Assembly: GCF_039529775.1 (NCBI RefSeq)
Contig: NZ_BAAANL010000001.1
Location: forward strand, 62,001-126,000
Length of the DNA stretch: 64,000 bases
Reading direction: 5' to 3'
From: Myceligenerans crystallogenes
GTDB lineage: Bacteria; Actinomycetota; Actinomycetes; Actinomycetales; Cellulomonadaceae
Made by a program: the position numbers and the translations under genes. The notes below the pieces were generated by a model. It searched no databases. It saw nothing but the letters and a program-made list of their open reading frames with translations, and was not told the DNA's origin. Every line of letters starts with the position of its first letter. Within the stretch, counting starts at the first letter, position 1. Shown here piece after piece: positions 1 to 8,040 of the stretch.

Positions 1-740
1 TCTGGAAGCGGCTCGTGGACGCCGGCTTCGAGTCCGGCCACGCGTACGGCAAGTCGCTGCGCACGGTGAAGTCCTGCGTGGGCTCCACCTGGTGCCGGTA
101 CGGCGTGCAGGACTCGGTGGGCCTGGCCGTCGAGCTCGAGCTGCGGTACCGCGGCCTGCGCGCCCCGCACAAGCTCAAGATGGGCGTGTCGGGCTGCGCC
201 CGCGAGTGCGCCGAGGCGCAGGGCAAGGACGTCGGCGTCATCGCGACGGACAAGGGCTGGAACCTGTACGTCGCCGGCAACGGCGGGCAGACGCCCGCGC
301 ACGCCAAGCTGCTGGCGGAGGACCTCGACCACGAGACGCTGATCCGCACCATCGACCGCTTCCTCATGTACTACATCCGCACCGGCGACCGCCTGCAGCG
401 CACCGCCCCGTGGATGGGTGAGGTCGAGGGCGGCCTGGAGGGCGTGCGCAAGGTCATCATGGAGGACTCGCTCGGCATCTGCGCCGACCTGGACGCCGCC
501 ATGGCGAACCACGTCCGGAACTACGAGGACGAGTGGGCGGCGGTCCTGGCGGACCCGGAGAAGCTGCGCCGGTTCACCTCCTTCGTCAACGCCCCCAAGG
601 ACGCCGACCCCAACCTCGCCTACGTGGCGGAGCGCGGCCAGCACCGGCCCGCGACCGACGAGGAGCGGGCCGCGGCGGCGTCGGGGGCGCCGGGCGCGCC
701 CGTGCTGATCTCCGGCCCGAGCCTGGCGGTGCGCGCGTGA
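1..740 (+). CDS. nirB: Nitrite reductase [NAD(P)H] large subunit, C-terminal part
   Basis: This is the 3' end of an assimilatory nitrite reductase large subunit. The frame is open from base 3, so the 5' part lies outside the window. The visible part is the sulfite/nitrite reductase domain that binds a 4Fe-4S cluster and siroheme. The cluster cysteines are in SCVGSTWC (C-x5-C) and GCARECAEA (C-x3-C), the classic siroheme-protein pattern. The enzyme reduces nitrite to ammonium in the cytoplasm with NAD(P)H. The FAD/NAD and BFD-like domains expected upstream are not visible. nirD follows immediately, and a HemD-like regulator is the third gene, as in other actinobacterial nirBD loci. The family assignment is very secure. 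Confidence 0.95.
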   Translation, partial: WKRLVDAGFESGHAYGKSLRTVKSCVGSTWCRYGVQDSVGLAVELELRYRGLRAPHKLKMGVSGCARECAEAQGKDVGVIATDKGWNLYVAGNGGQTPAHAKLLAEDLDHETLIRTIDRFLMYYIRTGDRLQRTAPWMGEVEGGLEGVRKVIMEDSLGICADLDAAMANHVRNYEDEWAAVLADPEKLRRFTSFVNAPKDADPNLAYVAERGQHRPATDEERAAAASGAPGAPVLISGPSLAVRA

Positions 741-814
741 GCGCGGCGGCGCAGGACCTCCGCGAACCCGCGGAACTCGACCAGGCCGGACCCGGCGGAG
801 CAGGAGACAAGGGA

Positions 815-1234
815 GTGACAGTGCTGGAATCCGAAGAGCTCGTGTGGCACGCCGTGTGCGCGCTCGACGACCTGCTCCCCGAGCGCGGGGTGGCCGCGAT
901 GGTGCCCCAGGGCGCGGTGGGCGCCGACGGCGTCCAGGTGGCGCTGTTCCTCCTGGCCGAGCCGCACGACGGGCGGTCCGTCTTCGCGCTGCAGAACTTC
1001 GACCCCTTCTCCGGGGCGTACGTGATGTCGCGCGGCATCGTCGGGACGCGGGGTGGCGTGCCCACCGCGGCGTCGCCGATCTACAAGCAGGTCTTCTCGC
1101 TGGTGACCGGGGAATGCCTGGTCCTGGCCGACAAGGAGCCCAAGGGCGGCCACTCCCAGGACCTCACGGCGTACCCGGTCCGGGTGACCGACGGCGTCGT
1201 CCACGTCGGCATCCCGGGCACCGTCGCGGGATGA
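815..1234 (+). CDS. nirD: Nitrite reductase small subunit NirD (Rieske-like)
   Basis: This is the small subunit that pairs with NirB, about 139 aa. It has the NirD Rieske-like fold, seen in the conserved stretches ALQNFDPFSGA, MSRGIVGTRGG and PIYKQVFSLVTGECL, and it lacks the Cys/His ligands of a true Rieske cluster, as NirD normally does. I chose GTG at 815 because AGGAG lies 8 bases upstream (802-806). A longer form from GTG 737 would overlap the nirB stop (GTGA) and add 26 residues that are not typical of the family, and GTG 821 is also possible. It is co-transcribed with nirB and should be regulated with it by nitrogen source. Confidence 0.92.
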   Translation: MTVLESEELVWHAVCALDDLLPERGVAAMVPQGAVGADGVQVALFLLAEPHDGRSVFALQNFDPFSGAYVMSRGIVGTRGGVPTAASPIYKQVFSLVTGECLVLADKEPKGGHSQDLTAYPVRVTDGVVHVGIPGTVAG

Positions 1235-1383
1235 CCCCACAGCCACCGGAGCCGGACGGCGCGGCAGGCCCGTCCGGCTCCGGTGCCCCACGGCGCACCG
1301 GCGGCGCGTCTCGCCCGGTGTCCCGGCGGCGGCGTCGTACCGGAACGCGACTATTCTGGTTCTGACATGCAACGGGAACGCAG

Positions 1384-2520
1384 ATGAGCTCAGAGAACCC
1401 CGCCGAGGCCCGGCCCGCGCTCGGACAGGTGATGGCCGGTTGCACCGTGCTGGTCACCGCCGAGCGGCGCGCGTCCGAGCTGGCCGCCGCGCTGGAACGA
1501 CGCGGCGCGACGGTCCGCCATGCCCCGGCGCTGAGCATGATCCCGCACGTCGACGACCAGACCCTGCTGGATGCGACGCGTTCGATCCTCGACAACCCGC
1601 CGGACACGCTGGTGGTCACCACCGGCATCGGATTCCGCGCGTGGCTCGAGGCGGCCGACGCGCACGGGCTCGAGGGCCGGCTCACCGGCATGCTCGACGG
1701 CATCCGCATCGTGGCGCGCGGGCCCAAGGCGCGCGGCGCGATCCAGGCCGCCGGGCTGCAGGCCGACTGGGTCGCGGAGTCCGAGACCTCGGCGGAGATC
1801 GCCGAGGTGCTGCTCAGCGAGGGCGTGGCCGGGCAGCGGATCGCGATCCAGCACCACGGCGCGGGCGCCGACGGGCTGGACGAGGTCTTCGAGAAGGCCG
1901 GCGCGCAGGTGGCCGGCCTCGTCGTGTACCGCTGGGGCCCGGCGCCCGACCCGGCCGCGGTCACGGCGTCGGCCGACGCCGCGGCGGTCGGCGACATCGA
2001 CGCGATCGCCTTCACCTCGGCGCCGGGCGCCGAGGCGTGGCTGCGGGCCGTCGACGAGGCGGGCGTGCTGTCCGCGGTCAAGGAGCACGTGGACGCCGGC
2101 CGGCTGCTCATGACGGCCGTCGGGCCCGTGACGGCCAAGCCGCTCGAGGACCGCGGCATCAAGACGCTGCAGCCCGAGCGCGGGCGGCTCGGGGCGCTGG
2201 TCCGGGCCATGGTGGGGCACTACGAGCAGATCGAGTCGGTGGCGCTGGCCACGGTGGCGGGGCCGCTGCAGATCCGCGCGCGGGTCGCGGTGCTGGACGG
2301 CAAGGTGCTGCCGCTGTCGCCCACCGGTGTCGAGGTGCTGCGGCTGCTCGCGTCGGCCGGGGGCGACGTCGTCTCCCGGGACCAGGTGCTGGCGGCGCTG
2401 CCGGGCGCCTCGACGGACCCGCACGCGGCCGAGGTGGCGATCGCGCGGCTGCGCGACACCGCGGGCAAGAACCTCATCCGCACGGTCGTCAAGCGGGGCT
2501 ACCGCATCGAACTGGCCTGA
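1384..2520 (+). CDS. Uroporphyrinogen-III synthase-like protein fused to a winged-helix DNA-binding domain
   Basis: This 378-aa protein has two parts. Residues about 20-270 have the HemD (uroporphyrinogen-III synthase) bilobed fold (VLVTAERRASELAAALERRG, DTLVVTTGIGFRAW, IAFTSAPGAEAWL). Residues about 285-378 form an OmpR/PhoB-type winged helix (LPLSPTGVEVLRLLAS, AEVAIARLRDTAG, TVVKRGYRIELA). Such fusions are known in actinobacteria beside nirBD, where they are annotated as HemD-like regulators. It may make siroheme precursor for NirB, or sense a tetrapyrrole and regulate the operon, and the sequence cannot decide between these. The 150-bp gap after nirD holds no obvious terminator. The ATG start follows GAACGCAG, a weak ribosome site. 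Confidence 0.85.
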   Translation: MSSENPAEARPALGQVMAGCTVLVTAERRASELAAALERRGATVRHAPALSMIPHVDDQTLLDATRSILDNPPDTLVVTTGIGFRAWLEAADAHGLEGRLTGMLDGIRIVARGPKARGAIQAAGLQADWVAESETSAEIAEVLLSEGVAGQRIAIQHHGAGADGLDEVFEKAGAQVAGLVVYRWGPAPDPAAVTASADAAAVGDIDAIAFTSAPGAEAWLRAVDEAGVLSAVKEHVDAGRLLMTAVGPVTAKPLEDRGIKTLQPERGRLGALVRAMVGHYEQIESVALATVAGPLQIRARVAVLDGKVLPLSPTGVEVLRLLASAGGDVVSRDQVLAALPGASTDPHAAEVAIARLRDTAGKNLIRTVVKRGYRIELA

Positions 2521-2744
2521 CGAACGGCCTGAAGTCTCGTAACAATCGGACCGTTGGGGTCCATGTGACCGCTTCCACAATCTCTTCACAGTCTCGATGT
2601 ATCAGAACACCAGGAGGCCCGTCTCTGTCGGGTGAGATGTCTTTCGCGGGCGTAGCGCGCGATACGGAAGAATCTCTCGGTTCCCCCAACGATCGGGGGC
2701 GCTCGTTCGTGACGACCTGACATGAGAACCTTCAGGAGGCCCCT
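2521..2744 (+). promoter_or_regulatory. Intergenic region upstream of the ECF sigma operon
   Basis: About 220 bases with no credible gene. It must carry the sigma operon promoter. The only clear signals are a short hairpin (CCCC...GGGG around 2694-2710) and a strong Shine-Dalgarno AGGAGG at 2734-2739, five bases before the GTG start. I could not assign a -35/-10 pair with confidence. Confidence 0.4.
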
Positions 2745-3332
2745 GTGCCGCAGTGGGACAAGGAGTTGGCCGACCTCATGATGCATCGAGGGCCCGCCCT
2801 GAACGGCTATGCCTACCTGCTCTGCGGGGATCGGCACCAGGCCGAGGACCTGGTGCAGGAGGCACTGGTCCGCACCTTCTCCCGCTTCCGGCGGCCGGCC
2901 GCGCCGCGGGTGGCCGCGGCCAGCGCCGACGGCACGGTGGCGGCATTCGCCAGCGAGGGCTTCGACCCGGGCGCGGGTCTCGACCCGGCGGCGGGCATCG
3001 AGCGCTACGTGAAGCGCGCGATGACCAACATCTACGTCGACGGCTTCCGGCGTCGTTCCCGCTGGTTCGGCATCCAGCACCTCCTGGCCGACGACGGCCG
3101 CGTCCGCGGCCCCGAGGACGCGGCGTCGGCCCGCGCGGACATCGAGGCCGCGCTGGCGCAGCTCTCGCCCCGGCAGCGCGCCATCGTCGTCCTGCGGCAC
3201 TTCGAGGACATGACGGTTCCGCAGATCTCGTCCACCTTGGGCATCGCGCAGGGTACGGTGAAGCGCCACTTGTCGGATGCGATGTCAGCGCTCCAGAACG
3301 TCATGGACGCAGTGCCGGGAGGAAGCCCGTGA
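2745..3332 (+). CDS. ECF RNA polymerase sigma factor, SigE-like family
   Basis: This 195-aa sigma-70 family factor has region 2 near residues 18-50 (GYAYLLCGDRHQAEDLVQEA) and 86-110. Region 4 is at about 130-190 (LSPRQRAIVVLRHFEDMTVP, then the helix-turn-helix ISSTLGIAQGTVKRHLSDAM). It redirects RNA polymerase to a small stress regulon. GTG 2745 is set by AGGAGG five bases upstream. The downstream gene starts inside its stop codon (GTGA), which marks a coupled sigma/anti-sigma pair. Residues 51-85 are an Ala/Gly-rich stretch that splits region 2 and is longer than the short linker usual in this family. Confidence 0.9.
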   Translation: MPQWDKELADLMMHRGPALNGYAYLLCGDRHQAEDLVQEALVRTFSRFRRPAAPRVAAASADGTVAAFASEGFDPGAGLDPAAGIERYVKRAMTNIYVDGFRRRSRWFGIQHLLADDGRVRGPEDAASARADIEAALAQLSPRQRAIVVLRHFEDMTVPQISSTLGIAQGTVKRHLSDAMSALQNVMDAVPGGSP

Positions 3333-4273
3333 CGAACGCAGACCATCGGCCCGAGGACAGTTACCGGGCGGGAACCAGTCTTGCCGATGCTCTCGAGTCG
3401 ATGTCCCAGCGGGGCGAGGCGATGGCCCCGCCCCCCGAGAACGCCTACCGCGCCGTGCGGGGCAGGATCCGCGCGCGCCGCGCCGCCAAGACGGCCGGCG
3501 CGGGGATGCTCTCCGTGGCGGCGGTCGGCGCCGTCGCGCTGGGCGCGCTCTACGGACCGCCGGACCACAAGGGGTACGCACCCGGGGTGTCGGGTTTCAC
3601 CGCCGCCCCGAGCGGCGTCCCCGGGCTCGGCTCGTCGCTGACAGCCGCGGTCCTGGACGGTCATCAGCCCGCCGACTGGCAGGGCACGCTGCTGGCGTGC
3701 GGGGCGCGGCTGTCGGAGGTGCTCGGCATGGGCCGTTCGCCGTCGGACGCCGCCGCGAGCCGTTCGTCGTCGGGCTCCCCGTCCGGGGACGACGCCGGGC
3801 GGGCGAGCTCGGGCTACGGCCTCGAGATCCTCGGCGCCGACCGGAACACGCTGACCGTGCGGCGGGTCTCGGATCCGGAGTCGAGCGACGTCCTGGCGGG
3901 TCAGGTCTCCTACGTCTGGACCCAGCGCGACAAGGTCGTCTCGTTGCCCGGCGACATCGTGGGGGGCGAGCTCGCCGAGCCCGACGACGGCACCCGGCAG
4001 GACTCGCCGTCGGCGGCGTCGACCTGCCTGGCGGACGAGGCCGGCGGGAGCGCGCCCGAGGCGGAGGCGGGTGACCCGGCCGGCACGGACGGCGTCGTCG
4101 TCCCCAACCTGCCGGCCGGCACCTACGAGCTGCGGGCCTACCAGTACCTCGCGCCCGAGGGCGCGGGGAAGTCCGCGGCCACGGTGGACGCCTCCATCGC
4201 GGATCCGGCCTCGTGGAGCGCCCCGGTCACGGTCCGCGTCGCCGAGGACGGCGCGATCGTCCCCGTGAACTGA
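3329..4273 (+). CDS. Probable anti-sigma factor, single-pass membrane protein
   Basis: A 314-aa protein that starts at GTG 3329, overlapping the sigma gene stop by four bases. It has a cytoplasmic N-terminal part of about 55 residues (DSYRAGTSLADALESMSQRG, then the basic RGRIRARRAAK), one transmembrane helix (GMLSVAAVGAVALGALYG), and a large extracytoplasmic part rich in Ala, Ser, Gly and Pro. No zinc-binding ZAS motif (HxxxCxxC) is visible, so the anti-sigma role rests on coupling and topology and not on a recognised domain. The outer part could sense envelope conditions. It converges with the M18 peptidase gene, with only 13 bases between the stops. Confidence 0.7.
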   Translation: MTNADHRPEDSYRAGTSLADALESMSQRGEAMAPPPENAYRAVRGRIRARRAAKTAGAGMLSVAAVGAVALGALYGPPDHKGYAPGVSGFTAAPSGVPGLGSSLTAAVLDGHQPADWQGTLLACGARLSEVLGMGRSPSDAAASRSSSGSPSGDDAGRASSGYGLEILGADRNTLTVRRVSDPESSDVLAGQVSYVWTQRDKVVSLPGDIVGGELAEPDDGTRQDSPSAASTCLADEAGGSAPEAEAGDPAGTDGVVVPNLPAGTYELRAYQYLAPEGAGKSAATVDASIADPASWSAPVTVRVAEDGAIVPVN

Positions 4274-4286
4274 CGGCGGCGGCCGG

Positions 4287-5711
4287 CTACCGGGCCAGCG
4301 CCGCCGTCATCGCGCGGGACAGGTACCAGGGGTCGACCACCGCGGTCAGCTCGCGGGCCGAGTGCATCGACAGGATCGGGACGCCGACGTCGACGGTGCG
4401 GATCCCCAGGCGGGTCGCGCTGATCGGGCCGATCGTGGAGCCGCAGGGGATGCCGTTGTGCGACACGAACTCCTGCACCGGCACGCCGGCCGCGGCGCAG
4501 GCCGCGTTCCAGGCGGCCGCGCCGTGCGCGTCGGTGGTGTACCTCTGGTTCGCGTTGATCTTGAGGATGGGGCCGCCGCCCGCGATCGGGCGGTTCGCCG
4601 GGTCGTGCCGCTCGGGATGGTTCGGGTGCACGGCGTGCCCGACGTCGGACGACACGTGCAGCGACGTCGCGAACGAGCGCGCGGCGTCCTCGGCCGAGGC
4701 GCCGAGCGCCGCCTGGACCCGCGCCAGCACGTCCCCGAGGAAGGGCCCGGCCGCGCCCGACCGCGACGCCGACCCGATCTCCTCGTGGTCGAAGGCGGCG
4801 ACCATCGAGATGGTCCCGGTGGTCGCGCCGCCCTCGGGGCCGTTCGTGCCGTTCGTGCCGTTCGCGGCGGCCGACGACGGCGCCGGGCGGCCGTTCCTCC
4901 GCTTCGTGCCGTTCACGTGGGCGAGCAGCGCGGTGAGCGCGGCGTGCGCGGACAGCAGGTTGTCCAGCCGCGCCGAGGCGAACATCGACGAGCCCGCGCC
5001 GAACGTGCGGGGCAGCTGGGTGTCCGCGACGTAGACGTCGTACCCGGCGATCGTCGCGGGATCCACCGCCTGCGGCGCCAGCTCGGCCAGCACGTCGGCG
5101 CCCGAGAGGTCCCCCAGGCCCCAGACCGGCTGCAGGTGGCGCTGCGGGTCGAGCTTCAGCCCGTCGTTCACGCCCCGGTCGAGGTGGACCGCGAGGTTCG
5201 GGATGCGCAGCAGCGGCCCGGTGCGGACCAGGTGCTCGCTGCCGCCGGTGGTCACGACGCGCCCGGCGAGCTCCAGCTCCCGGTCCAGCCAGGTGTGCAG
5301 CAGCGGGCCGCCGTACACCTCGACCCCGGCCTGCCACCAGCCGTGCGCACCGGTGGTGGGCTTGGGCTTGAGCTTGAACCCGGGGGAGTCGGTGTGCGCG
5401 CCGAGGATGGTGAACGGCGTCGTCGGGCCGGCGTCGGCCGGGACGGCGAACGCGATGACGGAACCGTCGCGCACGACGACGTACCGGCCGCCCCGCACCA
5501 CGTGCCATTCCGCGGACTCGTCGAGCGACTCGAAGCCGGCCGCCCGCGCGCGGCGGGACACCTCCGCGGCGGCGTGGTAGCTCGACGGCGCGGCGGTGAC
5601 GAACGAGGCGAGGTCCTCGACGTGCTGCTTGGCAGCTTTGGGCGCGGGCTGCCGCGGCGGGATCGACGGCGGCATCGGCGGAGGGTTCTCGGGGCTGCTC
5701 ACCCGAGACAT
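4287..5711 (-). CDS. M18 family aminopeptidase (aspartyl aminopeptidase-like)
   Basis: This cytoplasmic zinc metallo-aminopeptidase has 474 aa against about 430 in the family. Metal-site motifs are GAHTDSPGFKLKPKP (His106 and Asp108), AAFDHEEIGSASRSGAAG (Asp308 and the Glu pair) and SSDVGHAVHPNHPERHD (His). The family removes N-terminal acidic or neutral residues from peptides. The start ATG overlaps the stop of the upstream 108-aa gene by one base (TAATG), so the two are translationally coupled. Residues about 266-299 are an extra Asn/Gly/Thr-rich loop encoded by short DNA repeats at 4815-4916 (a 13-base unit, three copies). This loop lies just before the conserved DHEEIGS and is not part of the normal fold. 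Confidence 0.92.
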   Translation of the reverse strand: MSRVSSPENPPPMPPSIPPRQPAPKAAKQHVEDLASFVTAAPSSYHAAAEVSRRARAAGFESLDESAEWHVVRGGRYVVVRDGSVIAFAVPADAGPTTPFTILGAHTDSPGFKLKPKPTTGAHGWWQAGVEVYGGPLLHTWLDRELELAGRVVTTGGSEHLVRTGPLLRIPNLAVHLDRGVNDGLKLDPQRHLQPVWGLGDLSGADVLAELAPQAVDPATIAGYDVYVADTQLPRTFGAGSSMFASARLDNLLSAHAALTALLAHVNGTKRRNGRPAPSSAAANGTNGTNGPEGGATTGTISMVAAFDHEEIGSASRSGAAGPFLGDVLARVQAALGASAEDAARSFATSLHVSSDVGHAVHPNHPERHDPANRPIAGGGPILKINANQRYTTDAHGAAAWNAACAAAGVPVQEFVSHNGIPCGSTIGPISATRLGIRTVDVGVPILSMHSARELTAVVDPWYLSRAMTAALAR

Positions 5712-6037
5712 TATGCGGCGAGCGGGACCACCGTGGCGCGGGCCTCGTCGCGGAGCTGGTTCAGGAGCTCCGCCCGGACGCCCGGGTGCCGCGACAGATG
5801 ATCGAGCGTCGGGACGACGACGAGACGCGACTCCGAGCGCCGCAATTCCTCGGTCAGCTCGCGCAGGCCGCCGCGTTGCCCGGGTACCACGTCGTAGAAG
5901 GTTGCCCCGAAACACATTCCCCGGGACTCCACGAGGGCCCGCAGCTCGTCCTCGAGCCGGCGCACGGCGCCCGGCGGAGCGTTCTCCTCCACGCGCACGT
6001 AGCCGTACACGAGGGGTTCGAGCGCTGCGCCTGACAT
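5711..6037 (-). CDS. Resolvase-like domain protein without the catalytic serine
   Basis: A 108-aa protein with the pattern of a serine-recombinase N-terminal domain: YGYVRV at the first strand, a helix ending in RLEDELRALVE, then RLVVVPTLDHLSRHPGV, which matches the VxxLDRLxR segment of resolvases. The catalytic Ser expected right after YxRV is replaced (YVRVEENAP), and there is no DNA-binding C-terminal domain. It is therefore probably not a recombinase. AGGAGG precedes the ATG at 6037. Its stop shares a base with the start of the M18 peptidase, so the two form a small operon. Function is unknown. Confidence 0.75.
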   Translation of the reverse strand: MSGAALEPLVYGYVRVEENAPPGAVRRLEDELRALVESRGMCFGATFYDVVPGQRGGLRELTEELRRSESRLVVVPTLDHLSRHPGVRAELLNQLRDEARATVVPLAA

Positions 6038-6309
6038 CGTGGTGTCCCTCCTGGTAGAACCTGGTGCCCTGGAGCTGTGGGGACTAGTCTGGCAGCCGAA
6101 GTCCGCACTGGCCTCCTCAATGCGAATCTCCGCCTCGTTCGGAATGCCTGCCCTCGTTCGTGGTGATATCACAGAGGTAATCTCCGCGGTCGATGAGCGA
6201 CTTGCCCAATGATCTGGGAAAGTCAGTACATAGAACGACACCAAGGCGGGAACTGAGTAGACGGAAGTAAGTCGTACACGGGTTGCCAACAAGGGGGAGG
6301 CTGGCGAAA
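6038..6309. promoter_or_regulatory. Divergent intergenic region between the resolvase-like gene and the HTH regulator
   Basis: About 270 bases, clearly lower in GC than the surroundings, separate two divergent genes. This is consistent with two promoters back to back. It contains AT-rich stretches at about 6165-6250. I see no terminator and no convincing inverted repeat. GGAGG at 6296-6300 is the ribosome site for the GTG at 6310. Confidence 0.4.
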
Positions 6310-8034
6310 GTGCCCAGTGGTAGTAGGAAGTCACGAACGTGTGCTCGATGCGGATGCGTGTTGAGCCGTTACAACTCCGAGGAGCAGTGCGCCGCGTGCC
6401 GGCGCACCGAACGGGTGCCGGTCGTCGAACTGCCGACGGTCCCACCCCACGTCTGGGACGACACCGGCGTCCGTACCGCGCTCGACGACTGGGACTTCGG
6501 GCAGGTGAGCCGGATGGTGCGGCAGCTGGTCCCGCTGCGCCAGGAGGACGTCGCCGCGCTGACCGGGCTCAGCCAGTCGTACCTGTCCATGCTCGAGTGC
6601 GGTGACCGCAAGCTGACGGACGTCGCCCGCGTGGTCCAGTTCCTCTCGGGCCTCGGCACTCCGGCGGACCTCGTCCGGCTGCCGCTGCCGGGGGCGCCGC
6701 GGAGCGGTGACATCGTCGGTGCCGACGACGTCACCGTGACCACGGGGACCCGCAAGACCGCCGGAACCGCGGGCAACGGTGCCGCGGCCCGGCCCAGGAC
6801 CGGTCCGGTCCGGGTGGTCGGGACCACGCGCGCGGGCGAGCTCGTCCGCACCGCGGAGCAGGCGCCCGTGATCCCGGGCCTCAACGACCCGATGCTGGAC
6901 CCGGACCAGCCGTGGACGAACGAACGCCTCACGCTCGCGCTGCGCGCGGCCCTGCGGGTGGACGCCGAGGACGCCGTCCCGGGCGCGGGCCTGCAGTTCG
7001 TGGAGCCGACGGCGGGCAACTCCGCGATGCTCAGCGGCCTGACCCTCGCCGCCTACGTGCACCACTGGGGCACGGAGGAGACGGAGCTGCTGCGGCGCAC
7101 CGTGGGCGGGGCGCGGGTCACCCCGGCGATGTGCGATCACCTGCAGGGCACCACCGACCAGCTGCGTCTCATGGACGCGGGCGCGGGGAGCGGCAGCGTC
7201 GCCGACATGGCGCGCGCGCACCTCGCCCTGGTGCTGCGGGCGCTCGAGCACGGGAACTTCGACGAGGCCGTCGGGCGCAAGCTCGCCGGCGTCGCCGCGG
7301 ACACCGCGTCCCAGGCCGGCTGGTACGCCTTCGACGCGGACCGGCACGGGGCCGCGCAGGCCTACCTGCTGGGCTCGCTGCGGGCGGCGCACACCGCCCA
7401 GGACGCCCGGCTCGGCGCCGGCGCCCTGTCCTACCTGGCCATCCACGCCTACGCGAACGACCGTCCGCGCGACGCGATCGTCGCGGCGCAGGCCGGCCGC
7501 CAGCAGGTTCGCGGGTTCGACGTGCCGCACCTCGAGGCGGTGCTGCTCACCCGCCAGGCCCGCGGTCACGCGATGCTCGGCGAGCGGGAGGCGGTGCACC
7601 GTGCGCTGGGCCTGGCCGCCGAGCTCTGCGTCAAGGGCCCGGGCAAGGACGACCCGCACTGGATCTACTGGATGAACGAGGGCGAGATCCACGGGCAGCA
7701 GGCCTCGGCCAGCCTGGCCATGGACGACACCCATGCGGCGGTGCAGTCGTTCGGGAAGGCCGCCGAGAACCTCAACCCGGCGGAGCAGCGCACCCGCGGG
7801 CTGTTCCTCGCGCGGGCCGCGCAGGCGTACGCCCGCGCGGGCGACCTCGACGCGGCGTGCGCGACGGGCGGCGAGGTGGTCACGATCGCGGAGCGCGTGC
7901 AGTCGGCGCGGTTGCGCAAGCACCTGGACGGCGTCGCGAAGGACGTGCGGTCCGCCGCACGGCGCACCTCGCGGGGCCGGACGCACGCGGGCGCCCGGAA
8001 TCTCTCCGAGCGGATCGCCGTCCTGGCGTCATGA
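6310..8034 (+). CDS. Zinc-ribbon, HTH and TPR-like transcriptional regulator (NsdA-like)
   Basis: A 574-aa cytoplasmic regulator. Residues 11-30 form a probable zinc ribbon (CARC...CAAC). An XRE-type helix-turn-helix follows at about 70-115 (LRQEDVAALTGLSQSYLSML). The remainder is an Ala-rich helical array that resembles TPR repeats (AQAYLLGSLRAAHTAQD, AIVAAQAGRQQVRG, AVQSFGKAAENLNP). The layout recalls NsdA-type regulators of development and antibiotic production in Streptomyces, which is a recollection of the family and has not been searched. GTG 6310 has GGAGG nine bases upstream; TTG 6283 is a less likely start. The HAD gene starts six bases after the stop, so they are probably co-transcribed. 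Confidence 0.8.
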   Translation: MPSGSRKSRTCARCGCVLSRYNSEEQCAACRRTERVPVVELPTVPPHVWDDTGVRTALDDWDFGQVSRMVRQLVPLRQEDVAALTGLSQSYLSMLECGDRKLTDVARVVQFLSGLGTPADLVRLPLPGAPRSGDIVGADDVTVTTGTRKTAGTAGNGAAARPRTGPVRVVGTTRAGELVRTAEQAPVIPGLNDPMLDPDQPWTNERLTLALRAALRVDAEDAVPGAGLQFVEPTAGNSAMLSGLTLAAYVHHWGTEETELLRRTVGGARVTPAMCDHLQGTTDQLRLMDAGAGSGSVADMARAHLALVLRALEHGNFDEAVGRKLAGVAADTASQAGWYAFDADRHGAAQAYLLGSLRAAHTAQDARLGAGALSYLAIHAYANDRPRDAIVAAQAGRQQVRGFDVPHLEAVLLTRQARGHAMLGEREAVHRALGLAAELCVKGPGKDDPHWIYWMNEGEIHGQQASASLAMDDTHAAVQSFGKAAENLNPAEQRTRGLFLARAAQAYARAGDLDAACATGGEVVTIAERVQSARLRKHLDGVAKDVRSAARRTSRGRTHAGARNLSERIAVLAS

Positions 8035-8040
8035 GGTGAG

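Noticed and set aside
5711..6037. Resolvase-like gene as a sign of a transposon or integrated element
   Set aside because: The catalytic Ser is missing, no DNA-binding domain, inverted ends or target duplications are seen, and the gene is coupled to a housekeeping-type peptidase.
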